Of a stretch of 64,000 nt of DNA, positions 1 to 10,274 are shown one piece after another (position 1 is the first letter of the stretch; the number at the start of each line of letters is the position of its first letter). The translations under genes were made by a program, and so were the position numbers. The stretch is taken from NCBI GenBank assembly GCA_902567045.1, contig CACFLJ010000001.1, positions 148,866 to 212,865 on the forward strand, in the 5' to 3' direction. This DNA comes from an uncultured Pelagibacteraceae bacterium. GTDB taxonomy: Bacteria > Pseudomonadota > Alphaproteobacteria > Pelagibacterales > Pelagibacteraceae. The notes beneath the pieces were generated by a model. That model searched no databases and was not told the DNA's origin. It saw only the letters and a list, made by a program, of their open reading frames with translations.

Positions 1-406
1 TCGAAGCCTCAGTTTTTTCTTCTTTGGTCTCTTTAACCACAACTTCACTTTTTTTCATCTTTTCAGCTTCAGATAAAACTTTACCATCTTTTGAAAAAAT
101 TTTGTTAATTCTTATAAGCGAAAACTGTTGTCTGTGTCCGTTCTTACGTCTCGAATTTTTTCTTCTTCTTTTTTTGAAAATTAGGACTGTTCTTTCTTTA
201 CCATTTTTTAATAATTCAGCTTCCACTTTTGCGCCACTTACAGTTGGCTCACCTAACTCAATACTTTTGTCATCACCGTAAGCTAAAATTTCTTTAAATT
301 CCACTTTAGTTTCTGGATTTGAATCAGCTAATTTTTCTACTTTAAGTATTTCACCAGCTGAGACTTTGTACTGTTTTCCACCTGTTTGTATAACTGCGTA
401 TGACAT
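1..406 (-). CDS. rplU: 50S ribosomal protein L21 (C-terminus truncated by window edge; appears to have an extended acidic/basic tail)
   Basis: Reverse-strand reading from ATG at 406: MSYAVIQTGGKQYKVSAGEILKVEKL...; L21 N-terminal signature. Confidence 0.93.
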   Translation of the reverse strand, partial: MSYAVIQTGGKQYKVSAGEILKVEKLADSNPETKVEFKEILAYGDDKSIELGEPTVSGAKVEAELLKNGKERTVLIFKKRRRKNSRRKNGHRQQFSLIRINKIFSKDGKVLSEAEKMKKSEVVVKETKEEKTEAS

Positions 407-471
407 TAATAATTCTAGTTTTTAATAATCAGCAATATAGTCAGGGCCTTATTTTAGTCAAGCTGAATAAG

Positions 472-1191
472 CTAGAAATTATCCTTTAAATCTCTCAATT
501 TTGAAAAGTTTTCAAGGTTTTTTGATCTTAAAAAAATATTGGTTTGTAGTTCTTCTTCAAGTGTGGAGGGTATAGTTGGTCTTCCTTCGGCTATCTGATT
601 TTTTACTGATTCAATTTTAGAAATTAGTCTTCTGTTATTTGAGTCATACTTCAAACAAAAATCTGAATTTTTTAATGTATATTCATGTCCACAATAAATT
701 TCTGTATTTAACGGTAAACTCTTTATTAATTGTAATGAATTAAACATTTCTTCATGAGTGCCCTCAAATACTCTTCCGCAACCCAATGAAAACAATGTAT
801 CTCCTGAAAATAACGCATTCTCTTTGAAAAAATAAAAACATACATGACCTAAAGTATGTCCTGGAATATGAAAAACTTTGGCTTCGAATATACCATCTTT
901 CCAGATTTCATCATTTTTTACTAATATATCTATTTCAGGTATTCTATGTTTATCCCGATCAAAACCAATAACTTTGGCATTATATAACTTTTTAAGCTCT
1001 TTATTACCCCCTACGTGATCATAATGATGGTGAGTATTCATTATAAATTTTAATTTTAAGTTGAGAGTGTCAAGTTTATTGATAACTGGCTTTGCCTCAC
1101 TTGGATCTATCACAACCGCGCATCTTTTGATTTCATCAATTAATAAATACGAAAAATTATCTTCTAAACATTTTATAATTTCTATTTTCAT
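472..1191 (-). CDS. gloB: Hydroxyacylglutathione hydrolase (glyoxalase II)
   Basis: Metallo-beta-lactamase motif THHHYDHVGG; HIPGHTLGHVCFY; FSGDTLFSLGCGRVFEGT. Confidence 0.93.
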   Translation of the reverse strand: MKIEIIKCLEDNFSYLLIDEIKRCAVVIDPSEAKPVINKLDTLNLKLKFIMNTHHHYDHVGGNKELKKLYNAKVIGFDRDKHRIPEIDILVKNDEIWKDGIFEAKVFHIPGHTLGHVCFYFFKENALFSGDTLFSLGCGRVFEGTHEEMFNSLQLIKSLPLNTEIYCGHEYTLKNSDFCLKYDSNNRRLISKIESVKNQIAEGRPTIPSTLEEELQTNIFLRSKNLENFSKLRDLKDNF

Positions 1192-1192
1192 T

Positions 1193-1789
1193 TTATTTCT
1201 CCAGTAAAAAAATTCCTAATTCTGATATTAGGTTTTTATATTTTAAATTTGAAGCCGTAATTTTTGAGGTTTTTTGTCCGTTTAAAGAAATTGTTTTAAA
1301 AATATTTATTCCTTTATTATTACAAAAATTATAAAAGTCTTGAATTGTACACATATGTAAATTTGGAGTATTGTACCATTCATAAGGCAAATTCTTAGTA
1401 ATTGGCATTTCTCCTTTAAAAAGTAAATCTACCCTAATTTTCCAATGTCCAAAATTTGGAATGGTTACAATAACTTTTTTTCCTACTCTTAATAAATCTT
1501 TAATTACATTCTCCGGACTCATGAAAGCTTGTAGTGTTTGACTTAGAATCACGTAATCAAAAGACAGATCTGGAAATTGTTTTAAGTCATACTCTGCATT
1601 ACCTTCAACAACAGCCAATCCGTTAGATAAACATTTTTTGACTTTTTCTTTAGAAATTTCAAGTCCTCTAACATCCACTACCTTATTTTTTGATAAATAT
1701 TCCATCAAAATCCCATCGCCACATCCAACGTCAAGGACTCTTGATCTTTCATCAATTAATTTTGATATAACTTTAAATTCTTCTTTCAT
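1193..1789 (-). CDS. metW: Methionine biosynthesis protein MetW
   Basis: SAM-methyltransferase-like VLDVGCGDGILMEYL; overlaps metX, the usual metX-metW arrangement. Confidence 0.92.
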   Translation of the reverse strand: MKEEFKVISKLIDERSRVLDVGCGDGILMEYLSKNKVVDVRGLEISKEKVKKCLSNGLAVVEGNAEYDLKQFPDLSFDYVILSQTLQAFMSPENVIKDLLRVGKKVIVTIPNFGHWKIRVDLLFKGEMPITKNLPYEWYNTPNLHMCTIQDFYNFCNNKGINIFKTISLNGQKTSKITASNLKYKNLISELGIFLLEK

Positions 1790-2906
1790 TTATATTTAAA
1801 TAAGTAGTGCTTAAGTAGTTTTTTATAGTGCTTAAAAAATCAGGCACATCTAACAAAAAAGAGTCATGACCTTTGTCAGTTTTAATTTCTACAAAGCCAA
1901 CATCGGCTCCTATAGCATTTAGTGCAATTACAATATCTTTATTTTCAGAGGTTGGGTATAACCAATCTGAAGTAAATGAAATAATAAAAAATTTTGTCTT
2001 ACTGTCTTTAAAAGCTTGAGAAAGATTACCACCATGTTGTTTTGTCAAATCAAAGTAGTCCATTGCTCTTGTAATGTATAAGTAGCTATTTGCATCAAAT
2101 CTATCCACAAAAACAGAGCCTTGATATCTTAAATAACTCTCAATTTGAAAGTCAGCATCAAATCCAAATTTTAAATCTGATCTTTCTTGCAGATTTCTTC
2201 CAAATTTTTCTTGTAATCCTTTCTTTGATAAATATGTAATATGTGCAGCCATTCTAGCAACAGCCAAACCTTTGTCTGGATTACTTGTTTTTCCGTCATA
2301 TAAACCATCCTTCCAATTTGTATCTGACATGATTGCTTGTCTTCCAAGCTCATTGAAAGCAATATTTTGAGCTGAGTGACTAGCTGTACAAGCAATTGGC
2401 AAAGCAACCTTAGCCTTGTTTGGAAAATTTGATACAAATTGTAATACTTGCATCCCACCCATAGAACCACCAGCAACTGCAAATAATCTTTCTATTTTGA
2501 AATGATCTAAAAGATTGTATTGAGCATTAACCATATCGTTTATTGTAATAACAGGAAAATTTGTTCCTATTGGATTGTTGGTTGTAGGATCAATAGTTCC
2601 TGGTCCATATGAACCCATACAGCCACCAATAACATTTGCACAAATTACGAAAAATTTTTCAGTATCAAAAGCCTTACCTGGACCAACTGCATAATTCCAC
2701 CACCCTTCTTTATTTGTGACTGGGTTTTGACCGGAGGCAAATTGATCTCCTGTTAATGCATGAAAAACAAGTATGGCATTATCTTTTTTTTCATTAAGAT
2801 TTCCGTAAGTCTCATAAGCTAGTGGAAAATTTGATATTTCTTTTCCACAATCAAGTTTTAGAGGTTGCTTAATAGTTATACTTTTTATTTTATCAAAATT
2901 ACTCAT
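1773..2906 (-). CDS. metX: Homoserine O-acetyltransferase
   Basis: Alpha/beta hydrolase MetX motifs ALTGDQFASG, GGSMGGMQVLQ, SDWLYPT, KGHDSFLLD. Confidence 0.95.
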   Translation of the reverse strand: MSNFDKIKSITIKQPLKLDCGKEISNFPLAYETYGNLNEKKDNAILVFHALTGDQFASGQNPVTNKEGWWNYAVGPGKAFDTEKFFVICANVIGGCMGSYGPGTIDPTTNNPIGTNFPVITINDMVNAQYNLLDHFKIERLFAVAGGSMGGMQVLQFVSNFPNKAKVALPIACTASHSAQNIAFNELGRQAIMSDTNWKDGLYDGKTSNPDKGLAVARMAAHITYLSKKGLQEKFGRNLQERSDLKFGFDADFQIESYLRYQGSVFVDRFDANSYLYITRAMDYFDLTKQHGGNLSQAFKDSKTKFFIISFTSDWLYPTSENKDIVIALNAIGADVGFVEIKTDKGHDSFLLDVPDFLSTIKNYLSTTYLNINERRI

Positions 2907-2940
2907 AATATTTTTGCTGAGATGAATTGTGAGAAAAAAA

Positions 2941-2992
2941 CTTATTTAGCAGGTTTTTTATAGCGCTCGCAATTCAGTTAAATCAGCGCAAA
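2941..2992 (-). ncRNA. SAM-II-like riboswitch in the metX leader
   Basis: Reverse complement reads TTGCGCTGATTTAACTGAATTGCGAGCGCTATAAAAAACCTGCTAAATAAG; strongly resembles known SAM-II aptamers (GCGCUGAUUUAAC...AUUGC-AGCGC...AUAAA...GCUAAA) with P1 pairing GCGCU/AGCGC, directly upstream of metX. Confidence 0.88.
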
Positions 2993-3088
2993 AACGTTTT
3001 ATAAGATAGCTTTTTGGATGTCAATTTTTTTAGAATTATTGATTGTATTATCTAATTATCTGACTATTTATTAATAAAATTTAACATC

Positions 3089-4174
3089 ATGAATACCCCA
3101 ATATTTAGAAAAATAACTCTCCAAGCTTACAAACCAGGAAGATCATTTCTAAATAAAAAAAAAAAAATAATTAAATTATCAGCAAATGAATCTGCCTTAG
3201 GTATGAGTAAAAATGCTCAAAGAGTAATTAAAAAAGCTAGTGATAACATCTCTAAATATCCAGATGGAAAATTCAAAGATTTAACTTCTATGATTTCAAA
3301 AAAATATAATTGTAATCAAAACCAAGTGATTTGTGGATCTGGATCTGATGAAATTATTCAGATGTTATGTCAACTATTTTTAAATAAAGGAGATGAGGTA
3401 GTTGTTCCAGAATTTAGTTTTTTGATGTACAGAATTTATGCGCAAATAGTGGGAGCTAAGGTTGTATTTTCCAAAGAAAAAAATTTTAAAGTATCAAATA
3501 ATGAAATTTTTAAAAAAGTATCAAAGAAGACTAAAATCGTATTTCTAGCAAATCCTAATAACCCTACAGGTACATATATTTCTAAAAATCAATTATTAGA
3601 TTTAAGAAAGCGTTTAAATAAAAAAATATTACTAGTTGTTGATGACGCTTATTTTGAATACATGTTAAATAAAGATTACAAACCAGGTTTAGAGCTTTTC
3701 AAAAATAAAAATAATGTATTTATACTAAGAACTTTCTCTAAAATTTATGGACTTGCATCTTTAAGAGTTGGGTGGGGATACGGGAGTAAAAAAATAGTGG
3801 ATGCTTTGTATAAAATTAAACCACCATTTAATGTAAATAAGATAGCTCAGGTATGCGCCATAGAGTCTTTAAAAGATAAAAGCTTTATCAAAAAGTCTAT
3901 AAAACATAATTTGGATTGGGCCAAAAAAATAAAAAATACAATGAATTTATATAATATAAAAACAAATGAAATTGGACCAAATTTTTTCCTTTTAGATTTT
4001 AAAAATTGTAAATATTCAGCAAATTTTGTGGAAAAAAAACTTGAAGCTTCTGGAATAATTCTTAGGGAAATGAATTCGTATGGAATTAAAAATTGTTTGA
4101 GACTTACTATAGGAAATAATTACGAGAATAACTTGTTGCTTAATAAATTAAAAAATATCTTTAAAAATGTTTAA
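3089..4174 (+). CDS. hisC: Histidinol-phosphate aminotransferase
   Basis: PLP aminotransferase fold: LSANESALGMS, NPNNPTGTYIS, RTFSKIYGLASLRVGWGYG. Confidence 0.9.
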   Translation: MNTPIFRKITLQAYKPGRSFLNKKKKIIKLSANESALGMSKNAQRVIKKASDNISKYPDGKFKDLTSMISKKYNCNQNQVICGSGSDEIIQMLCQLFLNKGDEVVVPEFSFLMYRIYAQIVGAKVVFSKEKNFKVSNNEIFKKVSKKTKIVFLANPNNPTGTYISKNQLLDLRKRLNKKILLVVDDAYFEYMLNKDYKPGLELFKNKNNVFILRTFSKIYGLASLRVGWGYGSKKIVDALYKIKPPFNVNKIAQVCAIESLKDKSFIKKSIKHNLDWAKKIKNTMNLYNIKTNEIGPNFFLLDFKNCKYSANFVEKKLEASGIILREMNSYGIKNCLRLTIGNNYENNLLLNKLKNIFKNV

Positions 4175-5066
4175 AAAAATTTTAATAATTGGTTGTGGAC
4201 TTATAGGGTCTTCAATATTAAGAGGTTCGATAACTAAAAAAATCTCTAAACATTATTTTGTTTATGAAAAATCACATAAAAATATTCAAAAGATAAAAAA
4301 AATTAGTAATAAAATAAGAATTCTTAAAATTCTGGATAATAAACTATCTGATGTCGATCTTGTAGTCCTATCAACGCCGATGAGCGAATATGAGAAAATT
4401 ATTCCTAATTTAAATAGGTATTTGAATAAAAATTGCTTAATTACTGATGTAGGCTCTACTAAAGAAAATATATTAAAATTGAAAAATAAAAGACTATCAA
4501 AGTCTCTTGATTGGATTACTAGTCACCCAATTTCAGGTTCAGAGGTGAGTGGACCCGAGTACGGAACCAAAAATCTTTTTGTAAATAAATGGTGCGTCGT
4601 AGTAAATGACAAAAATAAAACAAAACAAAATAAATTATTAAAATTTTGGAAAAAATTAGGTTCAAAAGTTATTATTATGGATGCAAAAACTCATGATAAA
4701 ATTTTTTCTATTACTAGCCATTTACCTCATTTAATTGCTTATAACTTGATAAAAACTGCACAAGATTTTCAAAAAAAACAAAAAAAAGATGTCATAAAGT
4801 TTAGCGCTGGAGGATTAAGAGATTTTTCAAGGATAGCTGCATCTAATGAAATAATGTGGAGAGATATTTTTTTTAATAATAAAAAAAATATAGTTAGTGC
4901 GATAAACTTATTTATTAATAATTTAAATTCATTTAAGAAAAATATAGAAAATTTAGATGATAGAACTTTGAGAAAAAAATTAACTAATTCTAAAAAGGTA
5001 AGACAGCATATTTTAAGTTTGAAGCAAGATGTAGCAAAACCAGATTTTGGAAGAGAACAAGATTAA
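4167..5066 (+). CDS. tyrA: Prephenate/arogenate dehydrogenase
   Basis: N-terminal GCGLIGSSI Rossmann motif; TSHPISGSEVSGPEYGT; SHLPHLIAYNL; overlaps hisC. Confidence 0.88.
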   Translation: MFKKILIIGCGLIGSSILRGSITKKISKHYFVYEKSHKNIQKIKKISNKIRILKILDNKLSDVDLVVLSTPMSEYEKIIPNLNRYLNKNCLITDVGSTKENILKLKNKRLSKSLDWITSHPISGSEVSGPEYGTKNLFVNKWCVVVNDKNKTKQNKLLKFWKKLGSKVIIMDAKTHDKIFSITSHLPHLIAYNLIKTAQDFQKKQKKDVIKFSAGGLRDFSRIAASNEIMWRDIFFNNKKNIVSAINLFINNLNSFKKNIENLDDRTLRKKLTNSKKVRQHILSLKQDVAKPDFGREQD

Positions 5067-5812
5067 ATTGATATAATCTTTAATATTTTTAAATTTGCAG
5101 TTTTCTCAATTAATTTAATAGTCTTCCTAATTGGCATTATTAATACTTTTTTTCTTGGTCCATATGCATGAATTAAATCATTTGAATTCAAACAAATTGC
5201 AACATGTCCTTTCCAAAAAATAATATCTCCTTTTTTGAAAAACTTTTTGTTGATAAAACCCTTTTTAATTTTAACTTGATCAATCGTATCTCTTGGAAAA
5301 AATTTACTATTAAATTTATAAAACATTTGCAATAAAGCTGAACAGTCAATACCATCAAAACTTTTACCACCCCATTTATATTTACAACCTAAAAAAAGTT
5401 TTAATATTTTTGTAAAATCAATATTTCTTTTTTTTATAATTTCTAATTCGTTCAAGCTAACCCATTTATTCTTTTCAAACATAACAAAACCATTTTTTTT
5501 TTCTAAAATTTCAATTTCTGATGAAAAGGGAAGGAATTTTTTAGTATCAAATCTACTTAAAGGTTTTGAATAAATTTTAGATTTTAAGACACTAACTTTA
5601 TGTGTCTGTTTCATTTTTTTGTTAAACTTTCCAACTTTTATAAAACCAACATACTTGTCATAAATTGTTCTAACTTTTAAAAAATTCTTTTTTTTTTGTA
5701 TTACTTGAAATTTCTCACCATATAAAATTTGTGAGCTAAGGTTAGATTTTGTTGTAGCTGTCTCATAAACATTTAAATATGGGCTATGGCAAAAGTAGCT
5801 ATTTTTCACCAA
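5063..5812 (-). CDS. NlpC/P60 family cell-wall hydrolase with SH3-like N-terminal region
   Basis: GKSFDGIDCSALLQMFY catalytic Cys motif, GDIIFWKGHVAICL catalytic His motif. Confidence 0.87.
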   Translation of the reverse strand: MVKNSYFCHSPYLNVYETATTKSNLSSQILYGEKFQVIQKKKNFLKVRTIYDKYVGFIKVGKFNKKMKQTHKVSVLKSKIYSKPLSRFDTKKFLPFSSEIEILEKKNGFVMFEKNKWVSLNELEIIKKRNIDFTKILKLFLGCKYKWGGKSFDGIDCSALLQMFYKFNSKFFPRDTIDQVKIKKGFINKKFFKKGDIIFWKGHVAICLNSNDLIHAYGPRKKVLIMPIRKTIKLIEKTANLKILKIISI

Positions 5813-7187
5813 TTTTTACCTTATTTCTTATTAACCAAAGACATATTAATGATGGAATAACCATTATTGTAGTTATAATAAAAAATGTTCCCCAGTCCCC
5901 ATTTAACCAATCTACAAATGCCCCAGATGAAGAGGCGAGCGTAGTTCTGCCGGCAGTTCCTATTGATGCCAACAATGCATATTGAGTTGCTGTATAAGTT
6001 CTATCTACTAATAATGATATGAATGCTACAAATGCAACGGTCGCAAATGCAGCAGTTATGTCGTCGGCAATTACAGCTATTGCAAATAAAAGTTCAGACT
6101 TGCCTACCCACGCCAACAGTGCAAAAATAAGATTTGTCAAAGCCATCAGCCCACCAGCAAAGAACATTGTTTTTATAGTGCCAGCCCGCATTGCCATTAC
6201 ACCTCCAAGTAGAGTAAAAACTACAGTTGTAATCCAACCTAATCCTTTAGAATAAATAGCTATTTGTCCTTTAGAAAAACCAATTTCTTTATAAAAGACT
6301 ATCGACATTCGTCCTAAAAATGCCTCTCCAATTTTAAATAAAAATACAAAACCTAAAATCCCTAATGCAATAGCAAGACCATTTTTTTTGAAAAAACTTA
6401 TTATTGGTCCTCCAATAGTACCTGTAATAAAGGCAATAATGTTTGTTATAATATTATTTGATCCAAGCTTATCTTTAATTATTTGATCAGTTGCTCTTTG
6501 CTTTTTTTGTCTATCATTTTCAACTGGTTCATGAACAAACATTAAACCTATATTCATCAATATAACTAGGATGCCAAGAATTAAAAAAGTAGCTTGCCAA
6601 TAATTGGTTACTCCAAGATTTTCAAAAAATTCGGCTGTAAATAATGCGACTACACCACCTAATTTATAACCGGTCCACCAACCGACAACTGCCATCGCTG
6701 CACCTGCAGCCATAGCTTTACCTTCATCTGAATTAATTTGCTCTATTCGTAATGCATCAACAGTAATATCTTGAGTGGCAGAGGCTACTGCAATTATTAA
6801 CCCAACAGAAATTAAAAGAGCAAGGTTTTGCGTAGGATTTATAAAGCTCCAAACTACCAAACTCAATAAAATAACAAATTGCATTAAAACAATCCATCCT
6901 CGTCTATGTCCTAATCTTTTAGACAAAACTGGTATTTGTATTCTATCAATTATTGGAGCCCATAAATAATTAAATGCATATACCCCAAATATTAATCCAG
7001 CCCATCCAATTGTTGATCTACTTAATCCTTCTTCTTTTAACCAAAGACTTAAGCTACTAGCAATTAATACCCAGGGAAAACCACTTATTGCTCCAAGTAG
7101 CAAAATTCTCAACATCCTCACATCTTTGTAAACTAGCAAAGAGTCTTTCCAACTTTGTTGTCTTGTAGACATTAATATTTTCTCCAA
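5799..7187 (-). CDS. MFS transporter (AmpG/PAT-like)
   Basis: 12-TM-like protein with AmpG-like features: SGFPWVLIASSLSLWLKEEGLSRSTIGWAG, ASATQDITVDALRIE. Confidence 0.8.
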   Translation of the reverse strand: MEKILMSTRQQSWKDSLLVYKDVRMLRILLLGAISGFPWVLIASSLSLWLKEEGLSRSTIGWAGLIFGVYAFNYLWAPIIDRIQIPVLSKRLGHRRGWIVLMQFVILLSLVVWSFINPTQNLALLISVGLIIAVASATQDITVDALRIEQINSDEGKAMAAGAAMAVVGWWTGYKLGGVVALFTAEFFENLGVTNYWQATFLILGILVILMNIGLMFVHEPVENDRQKKQRATDQIIKDKLGSNNIITNIIAFITGTIGGPIISFFKKNGLAIALGILGFVFLFKIGEAFLGRMSIVFYKEIGFSKGQIAIYSKGLGWITTVVFTLLGGVMAMRAGTIKTMFFAGGLMALTNLIFALLAWVGKSELLFAIAVIADDITAAFATVAFVAFISLLVDRTYTATQYALLASIGTAGRTTLASSSGAFVDWLNGDWGTFFIITTIMVIPSLICLWLIRNKVKIGEK

Positions 7188-8620
7188 AATGACGGAATAA
7201 ATAATACTAGTACAGCAAATAACTCTAATCTACCCAATATCATTGCTAAACTTAAAATCCATTTTGAAAAATCAGATAAATTTGAAAAATTACCATTTGG
7301 ACCAATAATATCACCTAAACCAGGTCCCACATTTGATATTGATGTTGCAGCAGCAGATATTGATGTTGTCAAATCCAAACCACTAGTGGATAGAAGAGCC
7401 GTTATAATAAAAAAAATTACAATATATAGAAATATAAACGAAATAATTGATGCTAAAAATTTTTCATCAATATTATTATTTTCATATTTTATTTTGAATA
7501 TACCTCTTGGATAAATTATTTTTTTTAGTTGAATACTAATAAACTGGAATAAAATTTGGACTCTAAATATCTTAATTCCACAAGCCGTAGAGCCTGCACA
7601 ACCTCCGATAAACATTAGAATAAGAAAATAAATTAATGGGAATTGACCCCAGTCACTGAAGTTTTGAGTTACATAACCGGTACCAGTTAAAATTGATATT
7701 ACATTAAATGCAACAGACCTAATATTGGTATCTAAAAAACTTTGATTTTTTACTAAAAGATATAAATACATTAAAAGAATTGAAAAAAAGACAATTTTTA
7801 TAAAAGTTTTAATTTGTGTATCTTTAAAGAATATCTTTTTATCTCCATTTAAATATTTAATATAGGCAATAAATGGTATACTTCCTAAAATTATAAATAT
7901 AATTGATGTAAATTCAATAAGTGAACTATCGAAATAGCCAATAGACTCGTTATAATTTGAGAATCCTCCTGTTGCAATTGTTGTCATTGAGTGAACAACA
8001 CTGTCAAAAAAGTTCATACCAAATATTTTATAAAATAATGCACATATAAAAGTTAATCCGGAGTATACTAAGATTAATCTCAATGCTATCTCTTTTGATC
8101 TAGGTAAAATTTTTTCTGGGGTATCACTCGTTGATATAATGAATAACTGCATTCCACCAATATTCATAAGTGGCATTAACGTAATTGCCATTACAATGAT
8201 ACCAATTCCACCCAACCATTGAAGCATTCCTCTCCAAAGTAAGATGCTTTTGGGAGTTTCATTTAAATTGGTTATTATAGTTGATCCAGTTGTAGTGATA
8301 CCTGACATGCTCTCAAAAAAAGCGTCTGTAGCACTTAAATTTATCTCAGAAAATATAAATGGAAGTGAACCAAAAACAGCAATACTCAACCAAGATAACG
8401 CAGTTAAAAGAAAAGCTTGAGGTAAGCTAATTTTTTTATCATGATCTAAATTTGATAATAAAAAGAGAATTCCAAATATAATAGTTACAATTCCAGAACC
8501 TATAAAACTAGAATCAAGTTCATCATAAAAAAATTGCGTTAAAATTGGCGCAATCATCGATAAACCTAAAATAATTTGTAAAATTCCTAGGGTAAAAAAA
8601 ACTGTTTTATAATTGGACAT
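7172..8620 (-). CDS. trkH: TrkH family potassium uptake protein
   Basis: TTTGSTIITNL, GGIGIIVMAITLMPLMNIGGMQLF, ATGGFSNYN, GGCAGSTACGIK filter motifs. Confidence 0.92.
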   Translation of the reverse strand: MSNYKTVFFTLGILQIILGLSMIAPILTQFFYDELDSSFIGSGIVTIIFGILFLLSNLDHDKKISLPQAFLLTALSWLSIAVFGSLPFIFSEINLSATDAFFESMSGITTTGSTIITNLNETPKSILLWRGMLQWLGGIGIIVMAITLMPLMNIGGMQLFIISTSDTPEKILPRSKEIALRLILVYSGLTFICALFYKIFGMNFFDSVVHSMTTIATGGFSNYNESIGYFDSSLIEFTSIIFIILGSIPFIAYIKYLNGDKKIFFKDTQIKTFIKIVFFSILLMYLYLLVKNQSFLDTNIRSVAFNVISILTGTGYVTQNFSDWGQFPLIYFLILMFIGGCAGSTACGIKIFRVQILFQFISIQLKKIIYPRGIFKIKYENNNIDEKFLASIISFIFLYIVIFFIITALLSTSGLDLTTSISAAATSISNVGPGLGDIIGPNGNFSNLSDFSKWILSLAMILGRLELFAVLVLFIPSFWRKY

Positions 8621-8705
8621 TTTGATTGGACATTATTTTATGGTAAATAAATTTCAACTCTATAAGAATTATTAAAAACGTTATTTTATAGGCTGTTTAA
8701 TAAAA

Positions 8706-10274
8706 GTGATAGATAAAACTAACATAGATAAAACAAACGCTTGGCCCTTTGTCGAAGCTAAAAAGCTTCTTAAAGAGAGAAAAAAAAATATTGAAAACAA
8801 GGGAAAGATTATTCTTCAAACCGGATATGGTCCTAGCGGCTTACCTCACATCGGTACTTTTGGTGAAGTTGCAAGAACCTCAATGATTGTTAATGCATTA
8901 AATCATTTATCTGATCTCCCCAAAGAAATAATTACTTTTTCTGACGATATGGATGGACTTAGAAAAGTTCCTGAAAATATTCCTAATCCTAAAAAACTTG
9001 AGGAAAATCTTCATAAACCTTTAACTCAAGTTCCAGACCCTTTCGGAAAATTTAACAGCTTTGGTGAACATAATAATGAAATGTTAAAAAATTTCTTAGA
9101 TAAATTTAATTTTAAATACAGTTTTAAAAGCTCATCGGCTTTATATAAATCTGGCTTTTTTAACGATACATTAAAATTAATTTTAGAAAATTATGAAGGA
9201 ATAATGAATATAATTATTCCTACTCTTGGTAAAGAAAGACAAAAAACATATTCTCCATTTTTACCAATATGTCCAGATACAGGGGTTGTATTAGAAATAC
9301 CAGTCTCAGAAATAGATACTAAAAATTCAAAAATAATTTTTGAAAATAATGGTAAAAAATTAGAACAAAGTATTTTAGATGGCAATTGCAAATTACAATG
9401 GAAAGTAGATTGGGCTATGAGATGGTTTGCCCTAGATATAGACTTTGAAATGTATGGGAAAGATTTGATTGAGAGTGCAATTTTATCAACGAAAATCATA
9501 AAATTATTAGGTAAGTCAAATCCATCTGGCTTTGCATACGAGTTATTTTTAGATGAAAAAGGTGAAAAAATATCTAAGTCAAAAGGAAATGGTATTACAA
9601 TCGATCAATGGTTAGAGTATGCATCACCCGAAAGCCTCTCCCTATACATGTACCAGAATCCAAAAAGAGCAAAAAAACTTTATAGAGAAGTAGTACCAAA
9701 GGCTGTCGACGAATATCTTGATTTTATTGAAAAAAGTAAAACTCAAAACGAACTTCAAAAACTAATGAACCCTGTTTGGCATGTTCATAATGCTAAAATT
9801 CCAGAGGAAAATTCAATAATGTCTTTCTCAATGTTATTAAACTTAGTTGAAACAAGTAACGCAGACTCAAAAGATTTACTTTGGAAATTTGTAAAAAAAT
9901 ATAAGAAAGATATTGATGAGTCTAATCAACCAATTTTTGATAACCTAATATCTTATGCGATTAAATATTTTAATGACGCTATAAAATCTAAAAAAATTTA
10001 TAAAAAACCAAATGAAAGTGAAAAGATTGCCTTAGATGCATTAGTAAATTCTTTAGATAATTGTAATGATTCAATGAAGCCAGAGGATATACAAACTACA
10101 ATTTATACAGTTGGTAAAGAGAATGGTTACAAAGAAAATTTACGAGATTGGTTCAAGTTAATTTATGAAGTAGTTTTTGGAGTGGAAAATGGACCTCGAT
10201 TTGGATTTTTTATTAGTTTTTTTGGGGTTCAAGAAACTAAAGAATTGATTAAAAGTAAATTAAAAAATGTTTAA
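8706..10274 (+). CDS. lysS: Lysyl-tRNA synthetase, class I
   Basis: PSGLPHIGTFGEVARTS (HIGH) and KISKSKGNGITI (KMSKS) signatures; WAMRWFALDIDFEMYGKD. Confidence 0.93.
   Translation: MIDKTNIDKTNAWPFVEAKKLLKERKKNIENKGKIILQTGYGPSGLPHIGTFGEVARTSMIVNALNHLSDLPKEIITFSDDMDGLRKVPENIPNPKKLEENLHKPLTQVPDPFGKFNSFGEHNNEMLKNFLDKFNFKYSFKSSSALYKSGFFNDTLKLILENYEGIMNIIIPTLGKERQKTYSPFLPICPDTGVVLEIPVSEIDTKNSKIIFENNGKKLEQSILDGNCKLQWKVDWAMRWFALDIDFEMYGKDLIESAILSTKIIKLLGKSNPSGFAYELFLDEKGEKISKSKGNGITIDQWLEYASPESLSLYMYQNPKRAKKLYREVVPKAVDEYLDFIEKSKTQNELQKLMNPVWHVHNAKIPEENSIMSFSMLLNLVETSNADSKDLLWKFVKKYKKDIDESNQPIFDNLISYAIKYFNDAIKSKKIYKKPNESEKIALDALVNSLDNCNDSMKPEDIQTTIYTVGKENGYKENLRDWFKLIYEVVFGVENGPRFGFFISFFGVQETKELIKSKLKNV

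Noticed and set aside
24-281. 85-aa plus-strand ORF
   Set aside because: Antisense to rplU, which has a clear L21 reading on the minus strand.
6019-6255. Ala-rich 78-aa plus-strand ORF
   Set aside because: Antisense to the MFS transporter; no independent support.
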